64,000 bases of DNA, taken from assembly GCF_947623445.1 (NCBI RefSeq), contig NC_135247.1, forward strand, positions 4,094,501 through 4,158,500, written 5' to 3'. The notes beneath the pieces were generated by a model. It was not told the DNA's origin. It searched no databases and worked only from the letters and a program-made list of their open reading frames with translations. Source of the DNA: Clavelina lepadiformis. Taxonomy: Eukaryota; Chordata; Ascidiacea; Aplousobranchia; Clavelinidae. Below are positions 22,136 through 34,600 of the stretch, in pieces. The stretch's first letter is position 1; every line of letters starts with the position of its first letter. A program made the translations under genes and the position numbers.

Positions 22136-24572
22136 TCAGACTCGAGCCAAGAGCGTCTTTACTTCCTTTACCTTAAAGATGATGTTTCTTGCCGTCCCAG
22201 CCGAAGAATTTCGTCTCGAAGTAGATTGATCGCTGTTGTGTTCGTCTGTTTTTCTTGCGCACGGGCAGAAGTACTTTTTCATCAGTGGGATTCGAGCAGC
22301 ATATATTATTGGGTTCATCATTGAATTCATCATTGCCGGGCTCTAAAATGAAGGTATGTAAGGAGCATTCAGTCAGTAAGCAGTTTTTTATGAGAGCAGA
22401 GCTTGGTTGGTAGTTTGTTAAAAAATGTTCCTCACCATTACAGCAAAAACAACTTCTGTGGATACGTGAAAGTCGTCTCCGGAAACATAGTCGATGAGGT
22501 AAAGTAACATTAACGGCGACCAGCAGATAAAAAACGTCATTACGACAATCCCAAGCGTACGTGCCAACTTAAACTCACGACTCATGTGAGAGCGCGATCG
22601 AACGGAACCCTGTTTGAGATGAGTCTTGACACGATTGGCTTGGTGGCGCACCTGAAAGCAGAAGAACAACCATTTATAATGCAATTATTCTGCCCATTGT
22701 TTCACAAAATAAACAAGTACCACGTTTTAGGTGATGCAAGAAGCTGTTAAGTAATAATTGAGAAGTGCTGAGTCACCAAACGTATGATATGAAATAACAA
22801 GTTAGACAAGGGTCAGCAGGAGGTGTCGAAATCAAAACAAAAACAACACAATTGCTTGGTTTTCATACGTAGAACAAAAATTGCAATATCAATCATCACG
22901 ACTTTCGTTACAAGTAGCACTAAAATACACGTCGATGTACCAAAAAGCGGTTTGCAAACATTTTTACAAAATTTGAAGTAATTTCCGGTAGATTTAACAA
23001 ATACTACAAAATAAATTGTTGTTTTGCAGCCGCGTAGTTAGAAATAATCTCTAGCTTCTTAAAAATATGAGCTATCTGGGTGACTAATCAACGCATCACC
23101 TGAACCGACTGTAAGGTGATGCTGAATATGCAAGCAAAGTATCAACCTATCTGAATTGAAATCATAATGTTTCATCAAATTAAAAAGAAATAAAAAATGC
23201 TAGCAACTAGTTCCTACCTTCCAAAAAAGGATGGCGTATAACAAGCTTATGGATGCAAACATTACAAGAAAGTAGAAGAATAATCCAAATAAATAAACCT
23301 TTGTAAAACCTGAACACAGAAACATATTACATAATGTTAAATCGTTTTGATAAATTCATGAAAAATCGGTAATATTTGAAAACATTCAGCTTTCTATGTG
23401 TAAGCTTCATTGCCTTTTAAAAATTTTACATTGCTTTAGTTCAATGCTTTTCATTGCAGCAATGTTTACTGGTATCACCAACCTACAATGACCGTGGAAC
23501 ATCGTGGTCCCGGGCAAGATAAGCGTGAACCGTCAACACACATGCAAGAATCTGCACAGGAACCATGATCACTAAAGAGTGGTATGGCCGGTATGAAGGC
23601 AAAAACCCAGCTGAGAAATATCAAGAAGGCGATGTTTCGGCGAGTCATGATATTGCTATACCTGTACAAAATATGAATAAGAGAAGAACAAAATTAAGAT
23701 CAGACTGGAAGTTAAAAATATAAAAGGTAGGGAACAACAGCAATGAATTTAATGTCGGTATAACGCTCATCATTGAGTTGTCAGTTTGATATATTTAAGA
23801 TATCTTTCGCCTTGTAATATATGTGCACTTATGCATTGTTCTTACTTTCGATGGTATCCTATGAAGCAAAGACGGTCGAAAGCAATGACGAGCAGAAAAC
23901 TGGTGGAAGAATTAAAGCACACACTTGTACTGGCTGTCAAAATCACCCACGCAGAGGCGGAAAGTTGAAACTGTCCAATAGAAATGATGCTGTAGCCCAC
24001 GAGGGCGATGGCCAAAAGTAAGTCGGACGTCGCCAAACAAGTTATGAAAACAAATGCAGGTTTCCGAAACGTATTCTTTGAAGCTTAAAGATAGTTGATG
24101 CCGTTTTTTAATTTATAATGTACAGAAGTCACGATAGCACAAATAAAAGGTTTGGGCTATTCTACTGTATTGTTTACAATATTAACAACGTTATAAACTC
24201 GACTACTTTTGTCACGTTTCTGTTAGTTCTTGACGCTTCAGCATATCAGTTCATTCTCACCTCTGTTTATGATCGCTACCACCATGCTATTGAGGATGAT
24301 AATGGTTATGGCCACGCTCATTTGAGACACAATGGCTTGCAAGGAGTTATCGAAGTTGAAACATACTGAGTTCTCACTTTTATTGGTTTCATTTCGAAGC
24401 AGCGATGAAACGTCTGAAACAAGACAATTTCACCAAATATGTCTCCAATGTCTAACTGTCTCTAAACCTTATGGAAATGTAAGCCCTAGGCCTAGAGAGC
24501 CAAAATCGTACCAATGGTGGAAATTTCTTCACCTCCCGCGTTCCAGACAGACACTGCGCCACGATTTGACAT
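22136..24572 (-). CDS. Class A GPCR, S1P/LPA/cannabinoid (MECA)-like (374 aa, seven exons)
   Basis: Minus-strand exons 24572-24533, 24413-24261, 24083-23846, 23661-23483, 23309-23218, 22651-22436 and 22342-22136, all in phase. The N-terminus (MSNRGAVSVWNAGDVSS...) has sequons NET and NKS. Landmarks are TM1 with N1.50 (IILNSMVVAI), TM2 LATSDLLLAI, and TM3 ending DRL in place of DRY. TM5 is VYLFGLFFYFLVMFA, TM6 is FFICWSPLMLLYLIDY and TM7 is NSMMNPIIYAA. A CPC pair after helix 8 may be palmitoylated, and the tail is Ser-rich. Position 3.25 is Trp, so the usual TM3-ECL2 disulphide is absent. ECL2 instead has five cysteines within 17 residues (CADSCMCVDGSRLSCPG then RC). Lack of C3.25, cysteines inside ECL2 and CWxPxxLLxLxD are traits of S1P, LPA and cannabinoid receptors. 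The ligand is unknown. Confidence 0.88.
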
Positions 24573-26480
24573 CTTTTCACACAGTACCCGATTTGCGCTT
24601 GCCTATAGTATTACCAGTTTCAACTCTAAATGGTTAGCTATAAGATACGACAATTTTTCCTTACGTCGAACCAAAAGCATCTGACAGCAAAGCAATTTTA
24701 AGTAACAAAATCCAGGAGCTCGTCTCACAGTGGCTTGTTTTCCCACAAAAATTAATTCTAATGTAATTACATTTATTCTAATGAAATTACATTCTAACGT
24801 AAGCTAATGTCAGTCCGCTGTGAGCGTCACGATTTCTGTAATGTAGCTTACCCACTGCAAACGACGCTCACAGGCAATATACGAGTGGAGAGGGTTCTTA
24901 AGCATCAGTGCAATACTATGCAAGAGTGTTTCCGATATAAACATAGTCAGAATGATCATTTCCTCGACAGCGCATCATTTCTAACGAATACGCTACGCGT
25001 TTTGTGTCCTGTGTTCTCAAACAGACGAATTGAGATAAAAGAATATGATGTGCAAAAATATCAAATTGTCTGCATTCTGCAGCAATTCTCTGCATTAGAA
25101 ATTTATTTCATTGACAAATATCTTACGATATAGGAGTTTTTTTACAAAATGTTTCAACTCATTAATCTGATAATTTTATGACCTGGTTTTGATTAAAACA
25201 TCTTACGGCGTTTATAGTTTAGCCTATACTAAAATACGCATTAAAAATAGGTTGTTAAAGCATTACCCAATTAAAAAAAAGACAGGTTAATGAGTAAGTT
25301 GAAAACATAATTTTGTTCGTAACAAAAGGTGTATAAAGTACCTACTTGTTTAGCAGACGCAAAAATATGACGACATTATTACCGTACGTTATTACAAGTG
25401 AGTCATGAAAAGGGAGACATCATTGAAAGAAAATATAATAATTAAGCAGGAAAGAGGTTCAACTAATTCGTCATAACTTTCTGAATCACTGATTTCAGCG
25501 TGACGTTTACCGCTCAAACATTAGCTTTCGTCAATGAGTGCAGACTTGTAAACAGCTTCTCTCGATATAGACAACCTAGAGGAATTTTTTGCTGCTATAT
25601 GTGCCTACAGTTGTGTTTCATATTTATAAACATTTCTTTTCATATTCCTTAACTGAATCGATTTTTTATGGAATTAACACTGTTTGTATTTTTTATCTGA
25701 AAACTTCGAAATTATCGACGGGTTTATAAGGCAGCAACGGGTTTCTAAAGCAAAAAATCCGAATTCCGTAATAAGAATTTTAACCAAAAAGTGTTAGACA
25801 AATTTTTCAATTTTATTCAATGTATTTTCGCCCAAAATCTGAAAACTATCCAAACGTTTTGGACTTATACCGACAAGCATCTTGGCTTCTATTTCAAGCA
25901 TGTTGGCGTTATTCTGACGTATAGCCTTAGTGTATATTGCTGGGTTCCCGCGGCAACTCTATAAATAACTTTAAATATTATTCGTATTACGACTATACAT
26001 ATACGGCCATAAACGTCGTTTTGTTTTTTTTAAAGGGCGCTTGTAATAAGTGCATTTTTATATGCGCAATGCCTTAACACAGTGCATTTTACACAACGCG
26101 CGACCAGGTCAATGCATTATGAAAGAAATAATCGAAGAAGGCTAATTATATTTCTTGAGGTGCATGGATTAACTTTTGTCATAGCAGCAATATTTTAGAC
26201 AACGTATTGCAGCTCATATTCTGCAAGTTAATCTTGGTTATAGGTAAGATAAGTTTAGCTCAAATTTATCTGATATGTTCCCTCTCCCTTTATAAACATA
26301 TTTAATCTGAATAAAATTGTTAGTTTATTTTGGGCAGCCAGGAGACAAAAAAACTGTCCAGATAAAACCAATTCAAAACGGATATAGCTAATATTTCACC
26401 GAGGGATGGTTGAATGCTTTAAACCTCTAAAATACATTCAACGCATTACACTTTCACACTTTGAAACTTGGGAACCATAA
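24573..26480. other. Intergenic, GPCR upstream side
   Basis: No gene recognised. A plus-strand open frame of 108 codons at 24807-25133 has no domain, signal peptide or splice context that I can support; I regard it as chance or unknown. The remainder is AT-rich. Confidence 0.4.
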
Positions 26481-26484
26481 GTAT

Positions 26485-26600
26485 CAGTGGCGCCAAAACT
26501 TTTTGGAAGGGCTGTTTTATAACTTAAAAATTCACCAAATTTTGTGAGCCGTAGCCCTGGAGGCTACCATATTAATGGGCCTTACGCACACTGAATACGC
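26485..26600 (+). repeat. Possible hAT-type terminal fragment
   Basis: Begins CAGTGGCGCCAAAACTTTTT, a form common at hAT ends (CAGTGGCG...). No matching inverted end was found nearby, so it may be a truncated copy. Confidence 0.25.
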
Positions 26601-26799
26601 TTGAATTAAATTTTAAATCATGTGAGACTTTTTGATGACACTTAACTAACTTATTTCGTCTAAATTATTTTTTATCTTTTATCTTTAATCATGCAGACAC
26701 CATGTTTGTTAGTTTTTTAAAGTTAATGTCAGGTTTAAAATATCTGAGTTGAACTTTTTACATCTATAAGCTCTATTTCCTCGTTCAGCAAATTTTAAA

Positions 26800-27797
26800 T
26801 TAGGGGAGACCGGGCAGGTTTGCTACAATTTTTGCAAAAACGTAAGTTACTCTGTCAGTTAAAATAAATAAAAACAAAATATTTTCCTTCGCTATTTTGA
26901 GTGGCCGCACTTTTAAGCAATAAACATCCTCAAAATTTTTTTATTTAACTCATTGCAAACTAAGTTTAATAAATATTATGTTACACGATGTCCACTGTAA
27001 CAACTCACCCCAGTACCGTGGTAAAGTATAGTGCATATAGGGTAAAATGTTACATCAGGAACAACTACACTGCAAGGAATAACTTACAGGAATAGATTTA
27101 ATCACAGTTGGTGTGTATAAAAGTCGGGAAAAAATTAAAGTTTAACAAACACAGTGAAGAAAAAATGAAATGTACGAACTATTTAGTGGGTCCTGTCTAC
27201 TAATTTATAACTTTTTACTAAATCGGAATAAGTTCAAGTAAAAAGTTTTTAATCTTATTTCAAATTAACTTACTGCAATTTCTAATCAACACTATAGTTT
27301 CAAAACTTAATCAAAATTCCAAAATATTGAAACTTGTTTATTCAAAGTAGTAACTAAGACATCATCGTCTGACCACGTCATTAATACAACACTGTGATAA
27401 TGCTGTGTTGTTGCAACGTGTAACAACTCATCCCACACTGCTAAACTGTCTAATTGTCAAAAACAACTCAGCTATAAGTTGACCAACTTGTTTGTGCTAA
27501 AAACTACAAGTAAATTTTGGAAAATGAGTGTAATTTTGCAGGAAAATCCTTAATTACAACGTTATTCGCCAATTTTTTCAAAAAAAGCCAAGACTTCACT
27601 TTTTAACTCTCAAAACTTGCTTTAAACCCCAAAATTTATTGCAACATACAACGCCCGCTAAAACTTACATCATTTAGAAGGATGTGATGAAAGTGATTCA
27701 GTAATACTAATTCTAGCGGAAGAAAAGATTTATTAAAGAAAAAAAAAATGAATTGTAACAACCCACCCATATAACAGTTCTCCCCGGTCTCCCCTAA
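26800..27797. mobile_element. Non-autonomous TIR element, about 1 kb (ttaggggagaccggg ends)
   Basis: TTAGGGGAGACCGGG at 26800-26814 is the exact inverse of 27783-27797. The interior has no open frame of note. It contains three spaced copies of a gtaacaactcacccca-like motif (near 26997, 27420 and 27754), all in the same orientation. The target-site duplication is unclear. The right end is followed by ccctaaccct. Family not assigned. Confidence 0.65.
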
Positions 27798-27799
27798 CC

Positions 27800-30700
27800 C
27801 TAACCCTTTAAACCCCTTTATGGTAAAATAGGCATTACGCTTGGTTTATATTTTTGTTGAAGGCCAACTCCTTCAATTCAGCCGGACTTTTGATATCGCA
27901 ATGCATATATAAGTCCGTAATTTAACTCACAATTTTCGTTCAAAAATTGTGACGATGAGGCTTAAAAATTGACAAGGATATTGTCTATAAAAAGCTATTC
28001 CTACATTGGCTAAGTCTTGACACTCATTTCTTATCAAATTTTTGGTTACAGCAGTTTCTTTGCACATGTGCACATGATCTTACTGGACGTATAGCCTAAT
28101 GCAAAGTTACCCTATGTTATTGCAAATAGAGTTATTTAGAAGTTTATTTCAGTACAAAACAACGTAATGTATTTTATTCTTTGTCCCTAGCTGTCAGCAA
28201 AATCTTACAATTGCTTCGTAAGTTTTTTTCTCTTTGACTGCCATTATTTCACGGGATAAAAAATGTACGTTCGAAACTATTTTTCATAGTTTCTTGTTAA
28301 CCTAGCGCAAATGTTGTAACATACTAAACTAAAAATTCCTTCTAATAATCTAAATATAACTTTAATTAAATTCGACTTTTTACATACCCATTTTCTTAAC
28401 ATAACCGCCTATCTTTGACAACGGGTTGCGTGACCTTCATCACACGCTTAACAGTCACTTTGTTTTGCCATTTTGATTAAGCTGTTGTTTACAATGTAAC
28501 ATTATAGTCGTAACGTTAAAAATGGAGTCAAGTGTTTTATTATGAAGAAAAATGCAAACTTTAGTTTCTTGCATAACGTCATACATAGGTCTGTTAGTGG
28601 ACCACGTAGACTCAGAACAAATAATTGCGAGCTCTGCGCTAGGCACTAAGCCTACATAAAGCCAAAGTATGAGCTTTCGACATTGGAAAGCACTGGAGTA
28701 CGAATGTGCCAAACTGAAAAAGATTCTAAAAATATCCTAGAAATAACGCCAACTATTGGGAGCCGTTACATTTTTTTGCCAAGTACCGGTACCGACTGCC
28801 CAACAACATTGTCTCTTTAAATTTTTTAAAAGATATTTGTGCTACAGGGGTCAGTGATTTGTAAACCATCTTGGGACCAGAATTCTTTTTCACGCAATAG
28901 CCGCGTCCATTTCTCTTATTTGTTCTCCTGCTTTTAGGTCCCCTCTTGTTCAAAAGTTGGGGATGGGGGACATGTTCTCCTCTGAAAATAGGTCTTTGGG
29001 CCTTTTCAACATGCTCACGGTTTTTCTCTCAAGAAAAATTTGATAACTTACAATTAATACGAAATTTTTCTCGTTGGGCATTAAAGGCTGTACCATGATG
29101 GCTCACACACGACATCTAGCTTTTTTAAATGTTTCACTGCCTTTTTCGGTAGTAAACCCGTATTCTTATGGCGAAGTGATTAAGTGTAAATCCGGATAGT
29201 TCCCCTGTTTATAAATACACACTCACCCTCACCCTCACGAAATACACTTAGTACCAAAAATTGACTTCGATTAAGTTATTGTAAGCGTAAACCTTAAAAG
29301 TAACCGTGCTTGTGTAACCAAACTTTCTTTACCAGGAACCTTCCCGCTTTACAGCTAGTCAATTAGCTTTGTCTTCTTTATTCACATTTAATGGCATATC
29401 TCCTAGGTAAAAACATCCGTCTTACTGCTATATCACCCAAACGTTACTGAAACACCACTCTATACTCGAGCGAAACACCACACCAAAACAAATTCCACGC
29501 AATCATAGAATCAGCGTGGGACGCTAAACACCAATTAGGCCCTAGGGGTCGCGATGCGAGACGTCACAAAAGATCGACTAAAAACACGTGTACAAATAAA
29601 TAAGTAAAATACAGCATCACGTGAGCAAACCTAAAACCTGACAAGCATGCATACAAATGACACAACGCGAATAAAAATAAGAGCTGACTCACACATTTAA
29701 CTAGATTAAAATATAGGAGTGGTGCGAACAAATGATACGGTGGCTATAAAACGGGTGCATAAAATAATCCCGTGACACTTGAATGTAAGCAGTAAATCGG
29801 TGTCTTGTCATTGCATATAAGCTCTCGATCTTTTGGTTTTCAGAAAGACATTTTCGTCAATAAATGCATGTGATGTGCAGTCCTTTTTCGTTTGAAGTGT
29901 AAAAAATCTCGCTTCGATACTAGTAAACGATCTTCGTTTAAGACAGCCAATCAAGGTCAGAATATCCGTTCAAGAGAAAGGTCAAAGTTGACAAAACATT
30001 GGCAAAAAGAGCCGATGTTAATGCATCAACAAAATGGCCTATACTTCAGCACATCGCTATACTTTATTTATAATACTAATAGGTTATACTTTGGCTGTAT
30101 CTGCATTCTCGCTTTCTGCACACTCGCACAGCTTTACGAGGACATTAGATACGGCTGCTTGCTTTCATCAAACAATGACATGACCTTGACAGACCTACAG
30201 TACAATAAAGAAAGCGAATGGCCAAACTATAGGAACGCAGTCGTGAAAACATTTTCGGTCTTTTTGTTCTTAAGGAGGTGTGTGCGGTGTGACTTTGGAA
30301 TGTTCACAGCACGTTGAACGATCAATGTACACTGCAAACCGAGCGAAAGCAAGAAACGCTAAAAGCTGTTCCAACAAGAGGACATGGCTTTATGCACCCT
30401 AACAAAATAAAACCACATTTTGATATTTAATATCATGTCCAAATATCTATACCACGTAACGGGTGATTACATACCTTATTTCTCGTTACAAATAGGCTAG
30501 TAGCTGAAGATCAGAATGAGATTAAGTTATAGGTAACTATTCTTTATTACAACTGTGTACTTTTATGCTGATGCAAATTTGTTAATTTTATATTGTACTG
30601 GATTTGTTCAATTGTTGCCATAATTTAATATTTAAAGAATACACTTCGGCAAAGCGCACAGACATCAACTAAATTTATAGACACCTATGTGGAAATAGGT

Positions 30701-31620
30701 TAAAAACAGGATAATAAAGTCGAGAATACAAACTGTCGTTTTTCTTTCTTTCTACCAATCGCTTGGCAAGCAACTTTGTTAAGTCTAGAATGACCTTGAA
30801 AGGAATCGCGGCAGACAGTCATCGACATCACATAAAACTTAACCACACAATAGGAAAATACTCTGTGCATAATGCACTACAGAAACCAGTAGAAACTCCA
30901 GTCGAGATTACAAATCTGCGGCCCGAACTCTATATTGTAATTGGTTAACGCAATCCACAGTAATTACTGTAGCAATTATAATCAAATATGTTAGACAGCG
31001 TACAGACAACGAATATGTTAGACTAAACAACAGCCGTGTGTCGTATCACACCAACATATAACGTGATTCTAAACCATAAAACTTTGTGAAAGTCATTAGT
31101 AGGCTATAACTGCCATTGGCAAAGTGATCTGTTGCTATTCTTCTGCAGCCCGAGGCCTTTTTCGCCTTGAAAAAGAAAGAAAAAGTTTCGTTAGTGGTGA
31201 GTTGTCACCTCAGATGCTGTTGACAGGATTTCGGGCAGTCGCAGTAAACACTAGGATGTGTTGACACGGTAATTTTCACTAGTATTTGAGTTTTGTCTAT
31301 GTGAGGTAGTTTCAAAATGCGGCGATGATAGCAATATTAGCGAGTTTCTAAAATCATCATTGTTGAAAAGTCAAAGGTGGAATAATTTGATGTACTTGCA
31401 GTATACATGTATACAAAAATTCTAGAATTCAGTTTTTCTTTGAGAGAGAACTTACAACTTCTTTTAAATATATCATGTAGCAGATAATAGTTAATCTGTG
31501 AATCCAACAAAGTAATTTTCGTTTTTATCAAATATGAAATTGCATATTTGCATACATCGTAATTAACATTCAACTGGATTACTCGTCTTAGGCCAAATTT
31601 TGTGCGGCACAGTTGCTGTA
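27800..31620. other. Gene desert upstream of the Tbx6-like gene
   Basis: No gene recognised. There is a plus-strand open frame of 141 codons at 29892-30317 (MKCKKSRFDTSKRSSF...) and a minus-strand one of 66 codons at 28753-28953 that is rich in Lys/Arg; neither has a recognisable domain, and I cannot support them as genes. The stretch 28377-28413 (acatacccattttcttaaca...) recurs in diverged form at 45379-45416, so a dispersed repeat passes through here. The part nearest 31,625 should hold the Tbx6 enhancer. A T-box-like half site TCACACC (31046-31052) and an E-box CAGATG (31211-31216) are present but could be chance. Confidence 0.4.
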
Positions 31621-31624
31621 CAAC

Positions 31625-34600
31625 ATGACTGATACAACACCTTTAGTATTGTTATCTCCCACTTTAAATCGTTTAGAAGACATGGAACAATTAGAAACTT
31701 TTGAAACAATTACCTCAAGCTCCAAAGCTGAAAGAAACAAGGCTGTTAAGAGAAAATTAACTCAAGATTGTGATAAAAGTTGGACGTCTGAACAGTTGGT
31801 TGTATTGGAAAATTTCAAACACCTACCTGAACTCGACGAAAATGACGAGGTAGTTTATAAATACACGGACGAAATACCACAGTGTTCCACTTACGAGTAT
31901 CTTGAGAACACAAGCGAACCTGTTTATCAACATACCAGTCAACAGAATAACGACTCACCTTTTGCAACAACGGTTTTTCAAACATACTCAAACCATTTCC
32001 AGAGCATGAATGAAATATCACACTCATCAGAAAAGTTAGAAAATCTGTTGGAAGACTATCTACCAGGACCAAGCAAAGTGCAGAAAGCTGATGAAGATAA
32101 TGATGTAGACGCAATTTCTTCGTCGTTTTGGCAAGAAATCGATCAGACAAATGGAAAATCTGGCCTTCAGCATGACAATAAGTAAGCAAACTATCTCTCT
32201 TTTAGAAACTATTATGATGTGTGAATAAACACTGGAAGTAGCGTAAACGTACTATTTTACATCTTCTTTCACACTTATTCTCATCTTTATCTTTTCTGCT
32301 TTCTTCTATAGAAGTCTTCTGCCTTACTGTATACGTACTCCTTCAGGTAGCTCCTACTCGTTTTATAACATGTTATATTAAGTTTTTCATGGTACGGTTT
32401 TGCAATACTAAGCTATACTCTTGCTATGCGCTTGGCTTGTTAGATATTTGTAATAACGAATGTGCTTATCAATTTATATTTTGCAGACAAAATACTTGGG
32501 GATCCATCACAAACACTTGTCCATGTATCGCATACAACACCTAATAATCATATATCTACCTTATGCTCTAAAGAAGGGATTACAGATGTAGATGTTGACT
32601 GCGGTACAAACACAATTTTACAAGGAGATTTCTCCATAATGAGCCAATCTTACACGAACCTTCCTGCTGTCTCTGAAAGTAGAGTTGCAGAAATTAACAA
32701 CTGCCATTTCTCGGTTCAAGGAAATCGGTTCGATAAAAACCTTTTTCCACTAGCAGAGAGACTTTTTTATTCAAATACCACATTAGACCAAGGTAATAAT
32801 ACGACCAACGGCATAGCACACAGCTTATGCCGACCAATCATCATGCCGGCAGACCATGATGGTAACGCTTTAGGTCCGGCCGTTGTACATGATCCTGCAC
32901 ATGACTGCTTGTCATCTAATGCAAATATGTCACACATACCCGAATTAAATTGTTTTTCAAGTGAGAGAACAAAATCTTCGTTCATAGAAGAATCTGCACT
33001 CCATACACGTATTCCAGGCAAGTTGTTTAGCACTTAAATATGCTTCTTGATAATACCTGTAGATCACGGCAAAGAGCAACATTCAAGTAAAATGGCCTTG
33101 ACCATGGCTGTATACTGCATAACGTTATGAATTGGATATGGGCAGGATACTTCGTAGCGGTGTTTCAGCTGCCGTTTACTAAACGGTAATACACCGTGAC
33201 AATGTACTGGAATTATTTCAATTTGCAGAAAGCCAAGTGAGGTACACACCAACGGTGAGTTTGTCGAACAAGGAGCTTTGGTGGAAATTCTACAAGATCG
33301 GCACGGAAATGATCATAACAAAAGCCGGGAGGTATTTAAAAAACAACTTATCTATTTCATGTATAAATTAACTTTCGATTTGAACATAACCTTGTATGAT
33401 ATGTGTGCCACAGGCGCATGTTTCCATCAATAAAGATTGACGTGCATGGCTTAAACCCTGACAAACGTTATATAATGGCAGTTGATATTGTACCAGTTGA
33501 CAACAGCAGATACAGGTAAAGGTTTAATTTTAAGTTTTGAAGGTCTGAGGTATTGTGCGCATAAAATCGGGATAACATTCCTTCAGTTTCATATCATAAC
33601 ATGTGAGATTCCGGTATAAATTTTCCACATGAGAATTTCCAAACATCAACCATTTCAGGTACGTATACCACAGCTCACAATGGATGGCTGCCGGTCAAAC
33701 GGACGCAGAGCCAACTCCGTGTACCTACATCCACCCTGACTCACCAAGTAAGGGTGACATCTGGATGAGACAGTCGGTTACCTTTGACAAGCTCAAACTT
33801 ACCAATTATGAAATGAACAAAAAGGGTCACGTAAGTTACAATTTTGTAAACACTTTTGCATTTGTAAAGTACAACATGCGGTTAAACTTGAAGAAATTTG
33901 TATTAAATAACAGCATGCTATACTCAACTACTGGAATCCAAATATGCTTAAGAAATAAATAGAGACTTGCTCACGAAGACTTACACTTTCTATGAAAAAG
34001 ATTGTACTGCACTCTATGCACAAATACCAACCAAGAATACATATCCTGGAATGCGACGTTAACAATGTTCACGATAATTCTTACGTCGTTCCACACAACC
34101 GACGAATTGATGAAATAAGTCAGAATGGCCTCAAAACCTTTGTCTTTTCGGAATGCGCTTTCACCACAGTAACAGCCTACCAAAATCAACAAATCACGAA
34201 ACTGAAGATTGACAGAAATCCTTTCGCCAAAGGTGCGTTAGGAATACTGTATACGTAATTCTATTCATTAGGTCGCAAAAAGTACTTTTGTGTTAAAAAT
34301 GTTGTTGTAACCAGACCTTATTGAGAAATGTTGTAAAGTTATTAGTTAAATACTATTTATGGACAATGTTTTTGCTGGTTCTGCAACGTTATGGCGATTG
34401 TGAAGGGTTCAGGGAAGCAAGTAAACAGTGGCAAGGAAAGCCTGAGCAACACACATCGGTAGGAAAATCTACGGTCAGGATAGTTTCAGTCACCGCCCAA
34501 GGAGAAGGTACAGAAATGCGTGGATCGAAATCTATTATATGTACGAAGCAGAGCTTTGGTGTTTCACAAAACTATAGCAATATGCCACACATGTGCAATA

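Noticed and set aside
22160-22180. Alternative donor AAG/gtaaag in the last GPCR exon leading to the tail exon at 21524
   Set aside because: Phase 0 donor against phase 1 acceptor gives an immediate stop.
24807-25133. 108-codon frame on the plus strand
   Set aside because: No domain, no splice context, no repeat or signal; kept only as a note in the intergenic entry.
27790-27815. ccctaaccctaaccc as an interstitial telomere
   Set aside because: Only two to three units at the edge of a transposon; too short.
29500-29580. GC-richer stretch checked as a possible tRNA
   Set aside because: No cloverleaf and no GGTTCRA T-loop; no tRNA found anywhere in the window by eye.
29892-30317. 141-codon frame upstream of the Tbx6-like gene
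   Set aside because: Longest unassigned frame, but the composition is mixed with hydrophobic and basic runs in no recognisable order, and there is no Kozak, TATA or poly(A) pattern around it.
32182-32486. Direct joining of Tbx6-like exon 1 to exon 3
   Set aside because: Phases disagree and the joined frame stops within about 20 codons; the 35-base exon resolves it.
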